Assembly (NCBI GenBank): GCA_014549065.1
Contig: JACDOX010000082.1
Location: 1,799,690-1,863,689 of the forward strand
Source: Cardinalis cardinalis
Taxonomy: Eukaryota; Chordata; Aves; Passeriformes; Cardinalidae
Direction: 5' to 3'
DNA: 64,000 nucleotides
Shown here: positions 12,626 through 24,497 of the stretch, piece after piece
Numbering within the stretch: the stretch's first letter is position 1
Layout of the letters: each line of letters begins with the position of its first letter
The notes under the pieces: model-generated
What the model was told of the DNA's origin: nothing
Seen by the model: only the letters and a program-made list of their open reading frames with translations
Databases searched by the model: none
Translations under genes and position numbers: made by a program

Positions 12626-14739
12626 TCTTGCTCTGCCTGGATGCTCAAATACTCTGTGTGAACAAGAGGAGCACAGGCCCTGAAAACAAGCATGCAAACT
12701 TTACAGGCTTCCTCATTAATTCTATCTTTGCCCTTTGTCTGCACAAGGCCTCTTGGAGAGCTGAGCCTCAGGGGTCACTACCCCACCACCACCCCACGTC
12801 CCCTCATTGCAGGGTGTGCTTACTCCTTCCATTCTGCCTCCCACTTCAGAGTCTACAGGGGCACCAGAAGGACTGAAACTGCAACTGAAACCAAAAGTTC
12901 AGGGAGAAACACGACAGAGAAAAAGCAGGAAGGGAAAGCAAAAAACAAAAAGAGGAGAGCACTGACAGAGCTCAGAAAANACTTTGACTAAAAGCAGTAG
13001 TAGCTGGATTCGGAAATAACAAAAAAAAACGCAGGCAAAAGGGTCACTCTACCTGATTCAAGTACTGCAAAAATGACTTATTTATCTCCTGCTAGTGAGG
13101 AACAAGTTTAANGAGCAATCCAGAAGAAGTGTTTCCTATTACCTCTAAGTTTTTTGCTTATTCCTCCACACAGTGATGGGCTTGGTACATCCTCTTCCAC
13201 TCTCCCCCTGCTCTCCAGCCTAGTGGCTCACAGTCACCCTCCCACTGCCCTGCATGCCACGGGGCTCCACCCCTCAGCAGAGATTGCAGGTGTGTGCTGA
13301 GAGATTCTGGGTCCTTTCCTCAGTGTGGGCTCACCTCCACCCCACTCTCCTTTTAGCAGAATACACAGTGCTCACTCCTAACTGCCTGCTGTTCAGACTA
13401 TCTGAAAAAGGANTGGATCAGTCACCCAGTTTAAAGGCACCGTGGGGGGCCAATCAGAGCAAGACAGGAGAGAAGGATTGGTGCAANATATTACCATGTG
13501 ACAAGCCTAGAAAGTTCAGATGTTGGAGGAGGACTTGGACAAGAAGGGGTAATTGGGGATATCACAGCCAAGCAAAGGTACAGCTCTGAGAAGAATTAAC
13601 CTGTGATACAAATACAATGAACACAATTTGCTTTAGTTCTGCAGACAATTCTCTAACCTGAGCAGACAACTACTGTGGTTACACTGTAATTGCTGTCACA
13701 ATGTCTAGGGCACCTAGAAAGAATAGAGGAAAAATTAAACAAGTGGGCAAATGACAGAAGAGGTGAAGATAACACAGCAAGTTCTGTTTCATCTCTGCAG
13801 TCCTTTCTTGAATGTTTTTGGGTGTCTTTTAGTTGGATGAATGAACATTAATATCTCAATGCATTTACAAAAATTGCTGCAATGTTTCCATACTAATGTT
13901 GTGTAACTATTTGTCTTCTTTTACTAATGCCACCAGACTTGGATAAAGACTCCAGAGACAAGGAAAAAATTTGCTGTGAGACATGCCAGCAGAGCATCCA
14001 TTTACTTCAAGTGATTTTCTATGGGTTGATACCACTATAGCCACAAGACAAACCTGTATCACAAAGCAAGGCAGAAGGGGAAGGAGAATCTTTACCTGTC
14101 CACTCTTTGCAACAATATTAAGCATTATTGTATTACTATCTCCTGCTAAAGAGGACTCCTCATGTCATTGAAAAAGGTGACATTTCAAAAATACTTGATT
14201 TTTGATAGCTATATATGCAGTGCTGCTCTGTAAGTACAGTTATTAAAGTGCTAACCACAACACTGTTGCAACACCATATTAAATTAATCCNTTTATGTAC
14301 CTCCCAGAGCTTCTGATAATGTCTTGCCAATACCTGAGGGTTACAGGACATATGTTACCCATTAATNATCTGCATAGTTTTGTATATACCAGTTAGAGGG
14401 ATGTAGTAAATACAGACCAGAAAGAGTATGGAGGTTGAAGTCAGCTGTAGAAGTTCACTTGCCANTCCTGACAGATCTATCAAAGTGCCTCTTCAAGAGT
14501 GACTCCTGTCCAGAGACATGAGACAGATGGGACACTGTTGTGAAAAAAAGGGTTGTTTGAAGTTCAAGAGAAAACTAAACACTCAGTCATGAAGTAATCT
14601 TGTAATAATCCAATTCCACACAGTTCTGGACAATTTTTATGTGAAAATTCCCACATGGATTGGCCACAATATTTGAGATTATGTTCATAGCTGAATACAA
14701 GAATGGTGTCACAAGATTCTAGTGAGGTGGTAATACCTC
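12626..14739. other. no gene recognised
   Basis: Sequence between the two LTR-like elements. A somewhat GC-richer part (12750-12990 and 13180-13560) carries open frames of 85 to 111 codons with no known domain. I see no retroviral gag, pol or env remains that would link the two LTRs into one provirus. Confidence 0.5.
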
Positions 14740-15024
14740 TGTGGTACTACATTTTAGAAGGGGAAAAAGACAAAAAAANCCCAAAAACAACAAAACCAAA
14801 GTGACTTCAGCAGTAGAGAAGAGTGAGAATATGCAGAATATGTGTGAGCCCTGCAGACAAGAGCAGGGAGGAAAGATGGGGAGGAAGTGCCCCAAGTGCC
14901 AGAGCCCTGCAGCCCATGGAGGTCAATGGAAGTGCAGAAATCACCGGCAGCCCATGCTGGAAGCAGGACAATGCCCAAAAGAGCCTGTCACTCTGTGGAA
15001 AACCCATGCTGCAGGANGCACCTG

Positions 15025-15137
15025 CCAGGACCTGTACAGCCATGGACAGAGGAGCCCATGCTGGAGCAGGTTTGCTGNCAGGACCTGTACAGCCATGGAC
15101 AGAGGAGCCCATGCTGGAGCAGGTTTGCTGCCAGGAC
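15025..15137. repeat. 53-bp tandem repeat inside the LTR-like element
   Basis: Two near-identical 53-bp units begin at 15025 and 15078, each starting CCAGGACCTGTACAGCC, and a partial third begins at 15131. Differences are confined to ambiguous bases. This is a local, recent duplication of one of the degenerate ~52-bp units that make up this part of the element. Confidence 0.85.
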
Positions 15138-15420
15138 NTGTGACCCCCAGGGGTCCCACATTGGAGCACCACACCCCATGGAATTGGCCCACACTGGAGC
15201 AGCTCACTGAGAACTGGACGAACATGAAAAGGACGAACAATAGAGAAATCTATGGAAGTCTGTCTCCCACAGGATGGATCCCGCACTACAGAGAAGGGGA
15301 AGAGAGTGAGGAAGGACCAGTCAAGAAAACATTGAAGTTAAGCCCAGTAAGAAATGAGGGAGGAGAGATATTTTAAGACTTAGTTCTTATTTCTCATTAT
15401 CCTACTCTGATTTNATTGGT

Positions 15421-15426
15421 AATAAA
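15421..15426 (+). promoter_or_regulatory. polyadenylation signal AATAAA of the LTR-like element
   Basis: AATAAA follows the ATTTCTCATTATCC motif and precedes AACTAATTTAC, the place where the R-region polyadenylation signal of this LTR type is expected. It supports plus orientation. Confidence 0.55.
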
Positions 15427-15612
15427 TTAAACTAATTTACTCTAGTCATCTGTTTGGCCTGCGACAGTAATGGGTTAAGTGACTGTCCCTGCTCCTTATC
15501 TCAACCCATGAGCCTTTCATTCTATTTTCTCTTTTCCTTGTCCAGTGTTGGAAGGGAGTGACAGAGTGGCTTTTGTAGGCCCCTGCCATCCAGCCAGGGT
15601 CAACTCATCACA

Positions 15613-17327
15613 ACTCACTAGCAGAACACATAACAGCTGTTTTGTACTTATGTTTCATGCCTTTGTTAAACATTTAGTAATCGTTCTAATCATCCAGGAA
15701 AACTTTAATATACAAAGTGCCCACACAAACANTGGACTCTCTACAAGTCCCATTCCTGACAGTAAATGCGAAGATGATTTTGCAATCCAGTAACAGTAAA
15801 GAGAGAAGAAATCCTCATGTTCCAATAATTAGAGGTCATGCCGAGGTTGGAGATGCGCCCTGTCAAATGAGGGTACTAAATTAAATAGATAAGAATTGTC
15901 AATAGTTGCTGCCAAATTTGAAATTAACAGCTTAGTTTACCATTATTAGCAATGTTGCCTTAATAAAACCACAGATATACTATTGCTCACAGTCAGAGAT
16001 AATCAGGACTGTATTAAAACCAGCATTTGAACTAGACATAGAAGGGTGCACAAGTTCCACACCTGCAAATTGCCCAGAACAATGGGTCTCTGAACATCAT
16101 TTAGGTGACATGGGGGGAAAACATCAAGTTCCCATCTTTGCCCCTAGCAGGCTGGCCTATCTCCTCCTCTAGGGCTGATTTTTTATTATAAAATAAAATT
16201 ATAATTATTATTATTATTAGCATTTTGTATTTACATTAGACTAAAATTTTTATGGAGGTGGAGAAAATAATTTAAATAGCACACCTACCAATTTNCCACA
16301 CTTATAGTACCCATTCCTTTCTAAGAAAAACTGATTGAGATCCTTCACAATCATTACCCAGAAAGTGGGATCTAGCATCAGGCAGAAGGAAAATCGTGCT
16401 CTATCTATTTACATAATGTAGCATTTTGTAATATATGGCATACTCTTATTGCAACATTATATCAATTATTTAGCAAAAAAAGCTTTAATAAATTTAACTA
16501 TGTTGCTCCCACTTACCAACCGCTTTAGAATAATTTAAAGCTCATTTCCTGATGCACTGAAATTATTCTGAACTGTGCATGCTGGCAAACACAAAAACCT
16601 CTTTACTCCCCATTTGCAAAATGACATCTACTCTATTTCCATCTTTGTTTTCAGACTCAAGATTACTTTAGCACTTTATTTCTTAATGTGTTAAATAGCT
16701 TCATCAAAAACCAGANTAACACTTACTCCTCAAACCCCATAGATTCAAAGTTACAAAAGCTACACATAACATTTTACCAAAGTTGCATATTAGACAAAAG
16801 AAATCATGTAACCTTTCTTCCTTTCCCTTGTAGAAACATCCCCTCTGCTAAAAAGCCTGCAAACATTGGTAAGAATATGAAGGGAGAAAGNCTGATGGAT
16901 TTGTTATTACAGAATGCCTGCTGCATGGCTACAGTGAAAGGCAGNTTTCCATTATTAGCTGAATTTTCTACCAACTCCCTCTTTCTATTAATGTAAGATC
17001 ACTCTTGTTCTGGTCTCAGGCACACGAATACAAAGAGACAATAAAAGCCATCAGTGCTGTTGCAGCCTTTAGCATTTGAATTTTTAGCAGTCTGAAAAAC
17101 TGAAAGCCAAAAAATATGGAGAAAAGGGTGTTTTCTTTACTTCCTTTACAATCATTCTACACATCAGAATCAAATACAAGCAAGAGACCTTGGAGAATAC
17201 TTTAAAATAAGCATGTTAATACCAACCCACTGGCATTTATTTCATCACAGATTTCTGCCACAGCTTCACACTCTGCTTTTTGCCTTCCAATTCTCTGATC
17301 TGGGAAAGGCTTATTCACCTGCTTATT
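15613..17327. other. no gene recognised
   Basis: AT-rich DNA with the (ATT)n microsatellite at 16181. The part at 16380-16600 is rich in TAAT-type strings and could be conserved non-coding sequence, but that cannot be judged without an alignment. Confidence 0.45.
16181..16219. repeat. (ATT)n microsatellite
   Basis: AT-rich lead-in followed by about six ATT/TTA units. Short and imperfect. Confidence 0.8.
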
Positions 17328-17505
17328 TTAGAATCCAAAGGAATATACTGCATACTCAGAATTAAATNTGTATAAATATAATCAGAAGCCAAGGGGTTTG
17401 CTTTTTAAAATCATAAGCAAGGTCAATAAAACATATTACTAAAATTAAGTACTGTGTCCTGCCCTAGACACACGATCATTCCTAGAGAGTCCAACGTTTG
17501 TAATT
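17328..17505 (+). repeat. left arm of a long-range inverted repeat
   Basis: About 178 bp that reappears in reverse complement at 19837-20015. By eye about 8 differences are seen over about 175 comparable positions, roughly 95% identity, without gaps. The arm starts near GAATCCAAAGGAATATACTG and ends near CCAACGTTTGTAATTT. Similarity stops abruptly at both ends. I recognise no transposon family in it and find no third copy in this window. Confidence 0.93.
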
Positions 17506-17599
17506 TTCATTTTTTGAAGTGATCTATTTTTTATCATTTCCTATTTATTTATTCATTCAGANGGTATTTCCACAGGTTTTTCTCTTTATTGTTGTTTTG

Positions 17600-18170
17600 C
17601 AAAACTGAAGGGGCAAAGAGCAAACCAGCTCTGGCAGCACTGACAGAGTGAAATGAAAGGCTGTTGCAGGTCCCAGGTCAGAGTGCTGGAAACAAGAGTG
17701 TAGACTAAAACTAAATTCAGGATGTAATGAAGAGGTAAAAAAACCAGACTTAGCATGTCAGGAGGGTGGTGGAAATGTCAGCAGAGAGGGCTGAGGTGAA
17801 GGAGGTGAAGGATGGGTAAGGAACCCAGATACAGAGGCTTTTGACAAGTATCAGAACTCAGAACTGTATGCAAGCAAAGAAAAGGGGACAAAGAGACTTT
17901 CTCAGCATACCAGAACCTGAATGAAAGAAAAGGTTGGGTGGAGTTGACAGAGGAGGATTAAGACAAGGAAAAGGTGGAAGGAGACAGCCTAGGTGTATAA
18001 GCTCAAAACACTGCAGAAAGAACAAAGTGCTCAGCTGTGGTATGCAGCTGGCTGAAGGGCTTCAGGAGTAAGAAATAGCAAAAGAGGAAGGTGGCAAGAA
18101 ACAGCCTGTGACAGGGAATCAATGATTGACAGGGACAGACAGCAGAAGGAGCCAAGTCAAAAAAACTGAT
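17600..18170. other. purine-rich stretch in the loop of the inverted repeat
   Basis: The plus strand is strongly enriched in A and G over about 570 bp (for example AAAGAAAAGGGGACAAAGAGA and GGAAAAGGTGGAAGGAGACAG), unlike its flanks. No gene or repeat family is recognised. Nearby runs of GAGG and GAAG give no clean tandem period. Confidence 0.5.
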
Positions 18171-18462
18171 GTTTCTTTAAAAGGACTGGTTTGATCCATG
18201 ACCATAAAAAACCATATTGCTTGCAATTTGCATGGTTACCATAAGGCATCACTGCTCAACAGAAGCATTCCTCTATGATGCGAGAGTATTTGCACACTTT
18301 AATATATTTGCATTTCTTTAACTTCTGTTCTGGATGTCCCAGTACTTATAAAATTCTAGTTTAAGACAATTATACCACATCTCTAACACCCATTTCTACC
18401 ACTACCGNTTCTGTTGGTGATGCTTTCCATCAAATGAACTCAGGGCTCATTTACAAACTGGG

Positions 18463-18502
18463 TCAGTACCATTATCTCCATTTTACAGATGAAAAATGAA
18501 GG
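18463..18502 (+). mobile_element. MIR-like ancient SINE relic
   Basis: The string around ATCTCCATTTTACAGATGA, followed by AAAATGAAGGT, closely follows the MIR consensus segment (CCCATTTTACAGATGAGGAAACTGAGG). Only this core is convincing and the flanks have decayed. MIR-type relics are very old, so the surrounding DNA is probably ancestral amniote sequence. Confidence 0.55.
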
Positions 18503-19836
18503 TGCTGTAGATCAGTCTGCATTATTAATGTCAACTCTCAACCCTTAATTCATTTTACTGTCATTTTCCTTGAAATATTCATTTTTACTTCTGCACTAAG
18601 GGTATTTTTATCATGTATTTCTAATGCATGTCAAAAGTACCTGGAGCATAGTAGGGACCATTTTTAGCATTCACATTCTCTAAATAACATAATAAAGTTG
18701 CACAGTGCCAAACTCCCACGCTACCCAAAAGAAATCCACTCTCCCCTGAACTTACCTCTCTGGCTGAACATGTTCCACCTTAACTGTAGCACCTCTAGGG
18801 AAAGATCCTTTGTGTTCCCCCAATTCAACTTGTTCTCACATCCACATTTTTTCCTCCTAGTCCACACAGCTTGAAAAATGCAAGAATATCATGTGACATA
18901 CTCCATCCAATTTCTATAGCAGGCACTATATCCTGGATTTGAAGCCTTCATTCTTCAGCACCTAAAGAGAACATACTGANTATGCACTCTTTGCAGGTGT
19001 ATCTGTTATATTCTGAAAGACTTTCAGAAAAGAAACTGGGATATCTCAGCTGCTTCCTTGGGCATATTCATATGGACTTTTCAGTGTTTTGAGAAAGAGA
19101 AATGATATGGAGCTGCCCTTAAACCCAAGGATGACTTATAGCAATGTACCAAGCTCCCTTCTCCTTCCCATTCTTCTTTTTTCTCAAATGCTAACCCTTT
19201 ATAAGATGTTTCTCTCTTCTGAAGTAGGAGAGGTTGGGCCCAATGACCTGAATGCACAGCAGCACAACAACTGAACTTTCCCTTAGGAGGAGCTTGAGGC
19301 CTGGCTCCCTCTCCCAAAGAGCACCTGCANTCTTCTACTTCCACAGGTACCTTATTTTGCTGCTGCTAGACAGAACACAAGACCTACCCCTAACCTTGAA
19401 ACAAAGATCAGTGAACTCCCCCCAAAGCCCTGCAGATGGAGATCAAATGCTAACAGGGAGGAGTTAATGCCAGACAGCATTGCTGCCAACAGCATGGCTT
19501 TCTAACAAACTACAATCTGATGGTGACACTCAAAACCTTTCTAAAACTCTGAAACTTCTTCCCAGATTTTCTTCTTTCACATAATCCAATAATTTTTTAA
19601 AAGTTTCAATTGAAGCTGTTGCTAGGAAAACCATGAGGCTTTGCTCTATGTACACATCTAATGTTACCTGCCAATCCTTACAAAAAATGATGCTCACTGC
19701 CTATTCCTTTGCACGTTGGGATTACTGACTCCTCTGAGATAAGGACACCAACCTACCTTCAGATAAAAATGCTCCTCTTGCACACAAATTCACATTAAAA
19801 ATAAAGTGATGATGCCACTTTATTTTTGTCAAGTCC

Positions 19837-20015
19837 AAATTACAAATGTTGGACTCTCTAGGAATGGTCATATGTCTAGGGCAGNACACTGTTCTTCATT
19901 TTAGTAATNTGTTTTATTGACCTTGCTTATGATTTTAAAAAGCAAANCCCTTGGCTTCTGATCATATTTATACATATTTAATTCTGAGTATGCAGTATAT
20001 TCCTTTGGATTCTTA
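19837..20015 (-). repeat. right arm of a long-range inverted repeat
   Basis: This is the reverse complement of 17328-17505. The arms face each other across about 2.33 kb. It contains three ambiguous bases within about 65 bp (19885, 19909, 19947), denser than the window average, which may reflect reads from the two arms cross-mapping or real heterozygosity. The pair could be the terminal inverted repeats of an unrecognised element, two insertions of one dispersed repeat in opposite orientation, or a segmental inverted duplication. Confidence 0.93.
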
Positions 20016-22982
20016 GAAAAGTGTTCTCAGTGATTGCATTGCAGACCTTTACCATTACAGGATGGCCTGTTCCTGAAGAGCCACCCCANAGGGAAGTAAT
20101 GAAATGGTTAAACAAAACAAACAAACAAAAAATCATCAGGCAGAAAATTCAAAACACTTATCCAAAAATTAAAACATAAATTCACAAGGCATGAAAAAGG
20201 CCTGATCTTTTTCTACAGGCTTCTTACTTAGCTGCACATTTAGTAACATTTCACAGAATTGGCAGAGACTGAACCCTAACAGAAAAACTCATCTTCTTTC
20301 AGGTTTCAAGGTCTAGAGATATTAGAGCCACTTCCAGAAAATGAAGCTGATAAAATGTCCATTTGTTGGGGTTTTTTTTCAGCTGGTGTAATTGTCAGAA
20401 ACAGAATCATTTGGTTGAGATTTTCAATGATACAGAAACTAGACTTCAACCTGAAGTTCAGCCTGAGGCTCACTTACCCATGCAGTAAATGTTTAATCTA
20501 ATGGAAATAAGAAAATCATGCAGCATCAAGAAAATGGTGCTTCTTTAGAGAGTGTGGGTGTATGACTGTTGAGGAGGAAAGCAGAGGTCATTTAATTATA
20601 TTTTCTTCGTTCCTCTTCTCTAGCATTTACTGTCTCTTGTCTAAGTGCACTCTAGGTCTTGACAACTAAATGAACAGATGCTATCCTGTTAGCAGGCTTG
20701 TTTTTAAGAATGTTCATTCNAGAAGAGCTTTCTAAAGACATATGGTAAGCTAAATATATTTAAGATTTTTCTCAGCTGGCTTCATCTGTACAGGAATATA
20801 CTTCTCAGGTGAGATGCTNAGAAAACCCACCATTAAGTTATCAGGGTTAAAATCACCAGGTGAAAGGTACAACATATCNCAGAAAGGGTGAAAGGGAAAA
20901 AAAATTCTCTCTCCTTGTTAGTCCTAGAAATCTGATCATGAATGTAATTGATTTTTATAGCGACACGACACTGTACTAACTGCAGATCATTGTAATATCA
21001 GCCATGTTGATTTAAATCCTACAAAACCTAACACAAAAAGACAGGCTGCAGAGCAGGCCAATGCAGGAGGCAGCAGCATTTGACAGATGATCAGGAGTCA
21101 GGCTGACCACAGTAGGGCACCGGTGACACCAAAAGGCATGACAAAATGCAAAGGCTTTACCACAGTGCCTTTGAGCAAAAAAGCCTAGCCTGCCAAAATA
21201 ACAATACCTCAGCATTCTACCTGCTCCTGACAGTGGTGCTGAAGAATGCCAGAGCTCTTCTCCTTCTCTAAGGAACATCCTTTGCAGATCATTTAATCAT
21301 GAGAGAATACAAATTCTGATCCTTAACAGCTGAATAAATATTTCATTATTTTTGTAGCAGCAAGCTAAACATAAAAGCAAAGTATGTTAGCCATGCATAA
21401 GTAGGTAGGATCAAATACTCAGAATTGTGTTTGGTTCTCAATCTTAACAAAAGGATTTTTAGCAGACGACTAAGCACACTAAGTGGCACAGTCAGTCAGA
21501 TAAAATTAAACAAGCAGACTTGCGTCAGCAACATTAGGCCCTTAGCTATGTGTGAAGAACAATATTAGAAGTGACAGGGGAACAAGTTCCACATAGCAAG
21601 CAAAACCTGAGGACTTCTTGCTGCATCAGCAAGGGATGAGAGTAGACACCCAAANACACATCTCCCACCTTGTGTTTGTTTCATCCTTTAGCAAGAAGTC
21701 AACGCTAACANTGCAAACCCAAGCAACATGTAGATAGCAAGCCATACATCACCAGCCAGAGCACAGGCATCAAGTGAAAAATAACCTGCTTGCAGCAGCC
21801 TGCTTGTACATACTGAAACATCAGGTAAACTTGAACACAACTGATCACAGACACAGGAAAGGCTTCAAAAAGCAAAGCAAANTCATCATGGAGAGTGTCC
21901 AGTACAGACAGCACAAATTCCACTCTGCCTTGGACATTTTTCCAGAGCTTCCANAACTCCATCAGATTAGCCACCACACATTTTCTTTTCCTTAAGGAAT
22001 GGTAAACATCTTATTAGGACCCTAGAAAATATATACACAAGTGTTACATACCAAGAGCAAGGTAGAAGATGGCAAGATGTTCATGCTTCTCTCAAGACCT
22101 GACCTGAACTTTCCCAGCAGCTNNTGACTCCACTTACCAGTTTAATTGGTGGGTTTATTTGCTGACCAGGTACTGCTGGTGCACAGGAGTGCAAGAAGGC
22201 AATCATTAGCANCCATCCTTCAAGCAATCCTAAGCACCCCAGTCTTACAGAGAGTTTACTAACCAGCCAAGTTTCCAGCAGAACCTGCATCTCCTGCCTC
22301 ATCAGATACCACCACACACATCAGATGTTAGGCCATTTGAAAAACCTGCTCCTTCCTTCAGATCTTGTGCCTTTTCCCTGGTGGCAATACTGATGCCTAA
22401 GGTTGCTATGGGCTACAGTAACCCAAACTGAAATCATGGCAATGAAGCAGAAGTGATCTTGTGAAATCATGATAAGCCTGTACTACATGAGAGGTCAGAC
22501 TAAAACTAAAGATTATAAGAGGGCTTTTCCTAGTATNTCTGCAAAATTGCCTGATTTTTAAATTCCTGCAGTCTTGATGCCTTCAATGGTGGCACTGCAT
22601 ATACAGNATACATACAAAGCAGCACCTCATTCTGCCTTCCTTTTTCAAGTATAACAAGAAATTTCATGTTATCAGAGCAAAAAACAGTGTGTTAGGAGAC
22701 AAGAAAAGGGGAAGGGGAACAAAGTAGTTTGGTGAGTTACCAGCTAGCAGCTCACTTTCCATTCTGACAAGCTCAACATTTCTTTTTCATGATTCTCTTC
22801 TTTCTGTATCCAGCTAAGAGTTTCCAAAAATTTTGGAGAGAGAAGNGTAATGAACCCCTATCAGATTTTCTCTTTTGCTATTAACACATGTGAGGACAGG
22901 GGGAGAAAGGGAGAAGGAAGGACTAATTAGAAAGATGAGAACTTTAATTTTTTTTCCTCTTCAAATTTTCATGTCAATATAT
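20016..22982. other. no gene recognised
   Basis: Single-copy-looking sequence with short CAAA-type simple repeats near 20115. Open frames reach 90 codons with no recognisable product. Ambiguous bases are rather frequent around 21.65-22.2 kb, including a double N at 22123. Confidence 0.5.
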
Positions 22983-23253
22983 CCTAGAATATCCTGAGTT
23001 GGAAGGGACTCACAGTGATCTTTGAAGTCCAGCTCCTGGTCCTGCACAGAACACCCCAGGAATCAAACCATGTGCCTGACAGCATTATCCAAAAGCTGCT
23101 TGAACCCTCCCAGGCTTGGTGTTGTGACCATTTCCTGGGGAGCCTGTTCCAGTGCCCAGACATTCTCTAGGTGAAGAATGTTTTTTTAATCTCCAACCTA
23201 AACCTCCCCTGACACAACTTCAAGCCATTCCCTTGGGTCCTGTCACTGGATAC
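22983..23253 (-). mobile_element. CR1 LINE 3' end (5'-truncated)
   Basis: CR1 3'-terminal sequence in minus orientation. The left edge carries decayed copies of the terminal octamer (CCTAGAAT, seen as ATTCTAGG on the minus strand), followed by GTTGGAAGGGACT, the stretch ending the 3' region. Further in come GGGGAGCCTGTTCCAGTGCCC, AATCTCCAACCTAAACCTCCC and a TTGGGTCCTGTCACTGG end, as in the bird CR1 subfamily with this type of tail. At about 270 bp it is a typical truncated copy with no intact protein frame. Confidence 0.92.
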
Positions 23254-24014
23254 ATGATTCAATTTATTTATTNCATCAAAGAGAGAGAAGTGGCTATTTT
23301 TTTATTTATTTTTAAATTTTTTAAGTGAAAAAATACTATTACTACTTACCAAAACAGATGATCTCAATGATTTTCTATAGGTTACATTAGGTAGAACAAG
23401 GATAGAACAAGGGTATAAGCTAAATTCACTTAACCAAGGATCAATACCTTCTCTCCTGCACAATACTCTCTTGATACTTACAGAGAACACATTTTTCTTT
23501 CCTGAGATATTTCCAATTTTGCAACTCCCCAAAGACCCATATGCTTTTTACAACTGACCAAGACTTCCAATTTTGAAGAAGCTTAAGTGTGGAAGTGTTC
23601 ACTTTACAGATATTTTTTGCCAGAATATTATAAATTATTCTGATATTTTCACCATCCAAGTTTGATCTTTTCATGTTCAACCCTAAAGATGAGCAACCAA
23701 AAAGCAGTCAGTTTCTTTGTGATCAATTCAAAAACAATTGAAGCACAACTAAAATGATCAATGTAAAGAATATGCTGTAACACAATTACTGAAGAATGCA
23801 ATTATGGATCACTAAACCTTTTAAAGGAAGCTCAATCTAAGTTAGAAAATTCCATAACTGTAAGNGTATGTCCATATTAATCTTGCTTACAGCCTAGTAG
23901 ACGTCATTAACAGGAATTAAGTTGCCACAGTATTCAGCTGAAGAGAAGCTTTAGGCACAGATTCAGATGAGCTTATGTGCATGATGGAAGAAAAGATTCT
24001 GTACTCAGGCATGA
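23254..24014. other. non-CR1 sequence between two CR1 relics
   Basis: In an intact CR1, the RT motif and the 3' tail are separated by roughly 1 kb, close to the distance seen here. I nevertheless could not match this interval to the CR1 C-terminal region, so the two flanking minus-strand pieces are listed as separate insertions. Confidence 0.45.
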
Positions 24015-24362
24015 GGTTCCTTGCATACAGGAATTTGCATCTCACTTTGTTTCATATCTTTTCTCTCTGCTCAATCCTCTAGCCTGTCCAGGTCTCCCTA
24101 AGTGGCAAATCAAGCCTCCAGCATATCAGTCACTCTTTTCAGGTTTGTATCATCTGCAAATGTGGAGAAGTCCAAGTCCTCTCTCCCATTACCCAGGTCA
24201 CTACTGAGGAAGATAAACAGCTTTGGACCTACCATCAACACTTGGGGTACTTCACTAGCAATTGGCTTCCAGCTACATTTTGTGCCTCTGAGCATGGAAA
24301 TCTGAGCCCAGNAGTTCAGTTCAGTCCTCCTCTCTGTCCAGCTGTATATCCTGTAACATCAT
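24015..24362 (-). pseudogene. CR1 ORF2 reverse-transcriptase relic, part 1
   Basis: Minus-strand remains of the CR1 ORF2 protein. A frame at 24110-24295 reads with the RT palm motif FADDTNL (FADD codons at 24149-24160), preceded by SEVPQV..GPKLFIFL, which corresponds to the SGVPQGSVLGPVLFNIF region of CR1 reverse transcriptases. The Asp-Asp catalytic pair is still visible, but frames are broken by stops and shifts and the protein cannot be functional. The rest of the same relic continues beyond a nested CR1 at 24363-24497. Confidence 0.88.
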
Positions 24363-24497
24363 TTCAAGGCCAACTTGAATAAGGTCTTGAGCAGCCTGGT
24401 TTTGTGGGAGGTGTTCCTGCCCATGGCAGAGGGGGTTGGGACTAGGTGATCTTCAAGGGCCCTTCCAACTCTTGACATCTTATGATTGATTCTATNA
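24363..24497 (+). mobile_element. CR1 3' end nested in the antisense CR1 relic
   Basis: About 135 bp of CR1 3' sequence in plus orientation. It starts near AAGGCCAACTTGAATAAGG, runs through GGGAGGTGTTCCTGCCCATGG and CCCTTCCAACTC, and ends in degenerate octamer copies (TTATGATTGATTCTAT). It lies inside the minus-strand RT relic, so it inserted later and is younger than its host element. Confidence 0.9.

Larger units (their letters stand above)
14740..15612 (+). mobile_element. LTR-like dispersed bird repeat (probable ERV solo LTR)
   Basis: This ~870-bp block matches a dispersed repeat I recognise from bird genomes and take to be an endogenous-retrovirus LTR, probably ERVL-like. The 5' two thirds is a GC-richer region built from degenerate CCCA..CTGGAGCA units. 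The 3' third has the characteristic run ATTTCTCATTATCCTACTCT, a polyadenylation signal AATAAA at 15421-15426, and an end rich in CCAGCCAGGGTCAAC. Open frames of up to 211 codons cross it (14741-15376), but they are Cys, Trp and His-rich, appear on both strands in several frames, and reflect the repeat composition rather than a protein. No retroviral internal genes lie beside it. Boundaries are approximate and the class name is from memory. Confidence 0.6.

Noticed and set aside
14741..15376. 211-codon open frame, the longest in the window
   Set aside because: It is entirely inside the LTR-like element, with comparable open frames on both strands, caused by the ~52-bp repeat composition.
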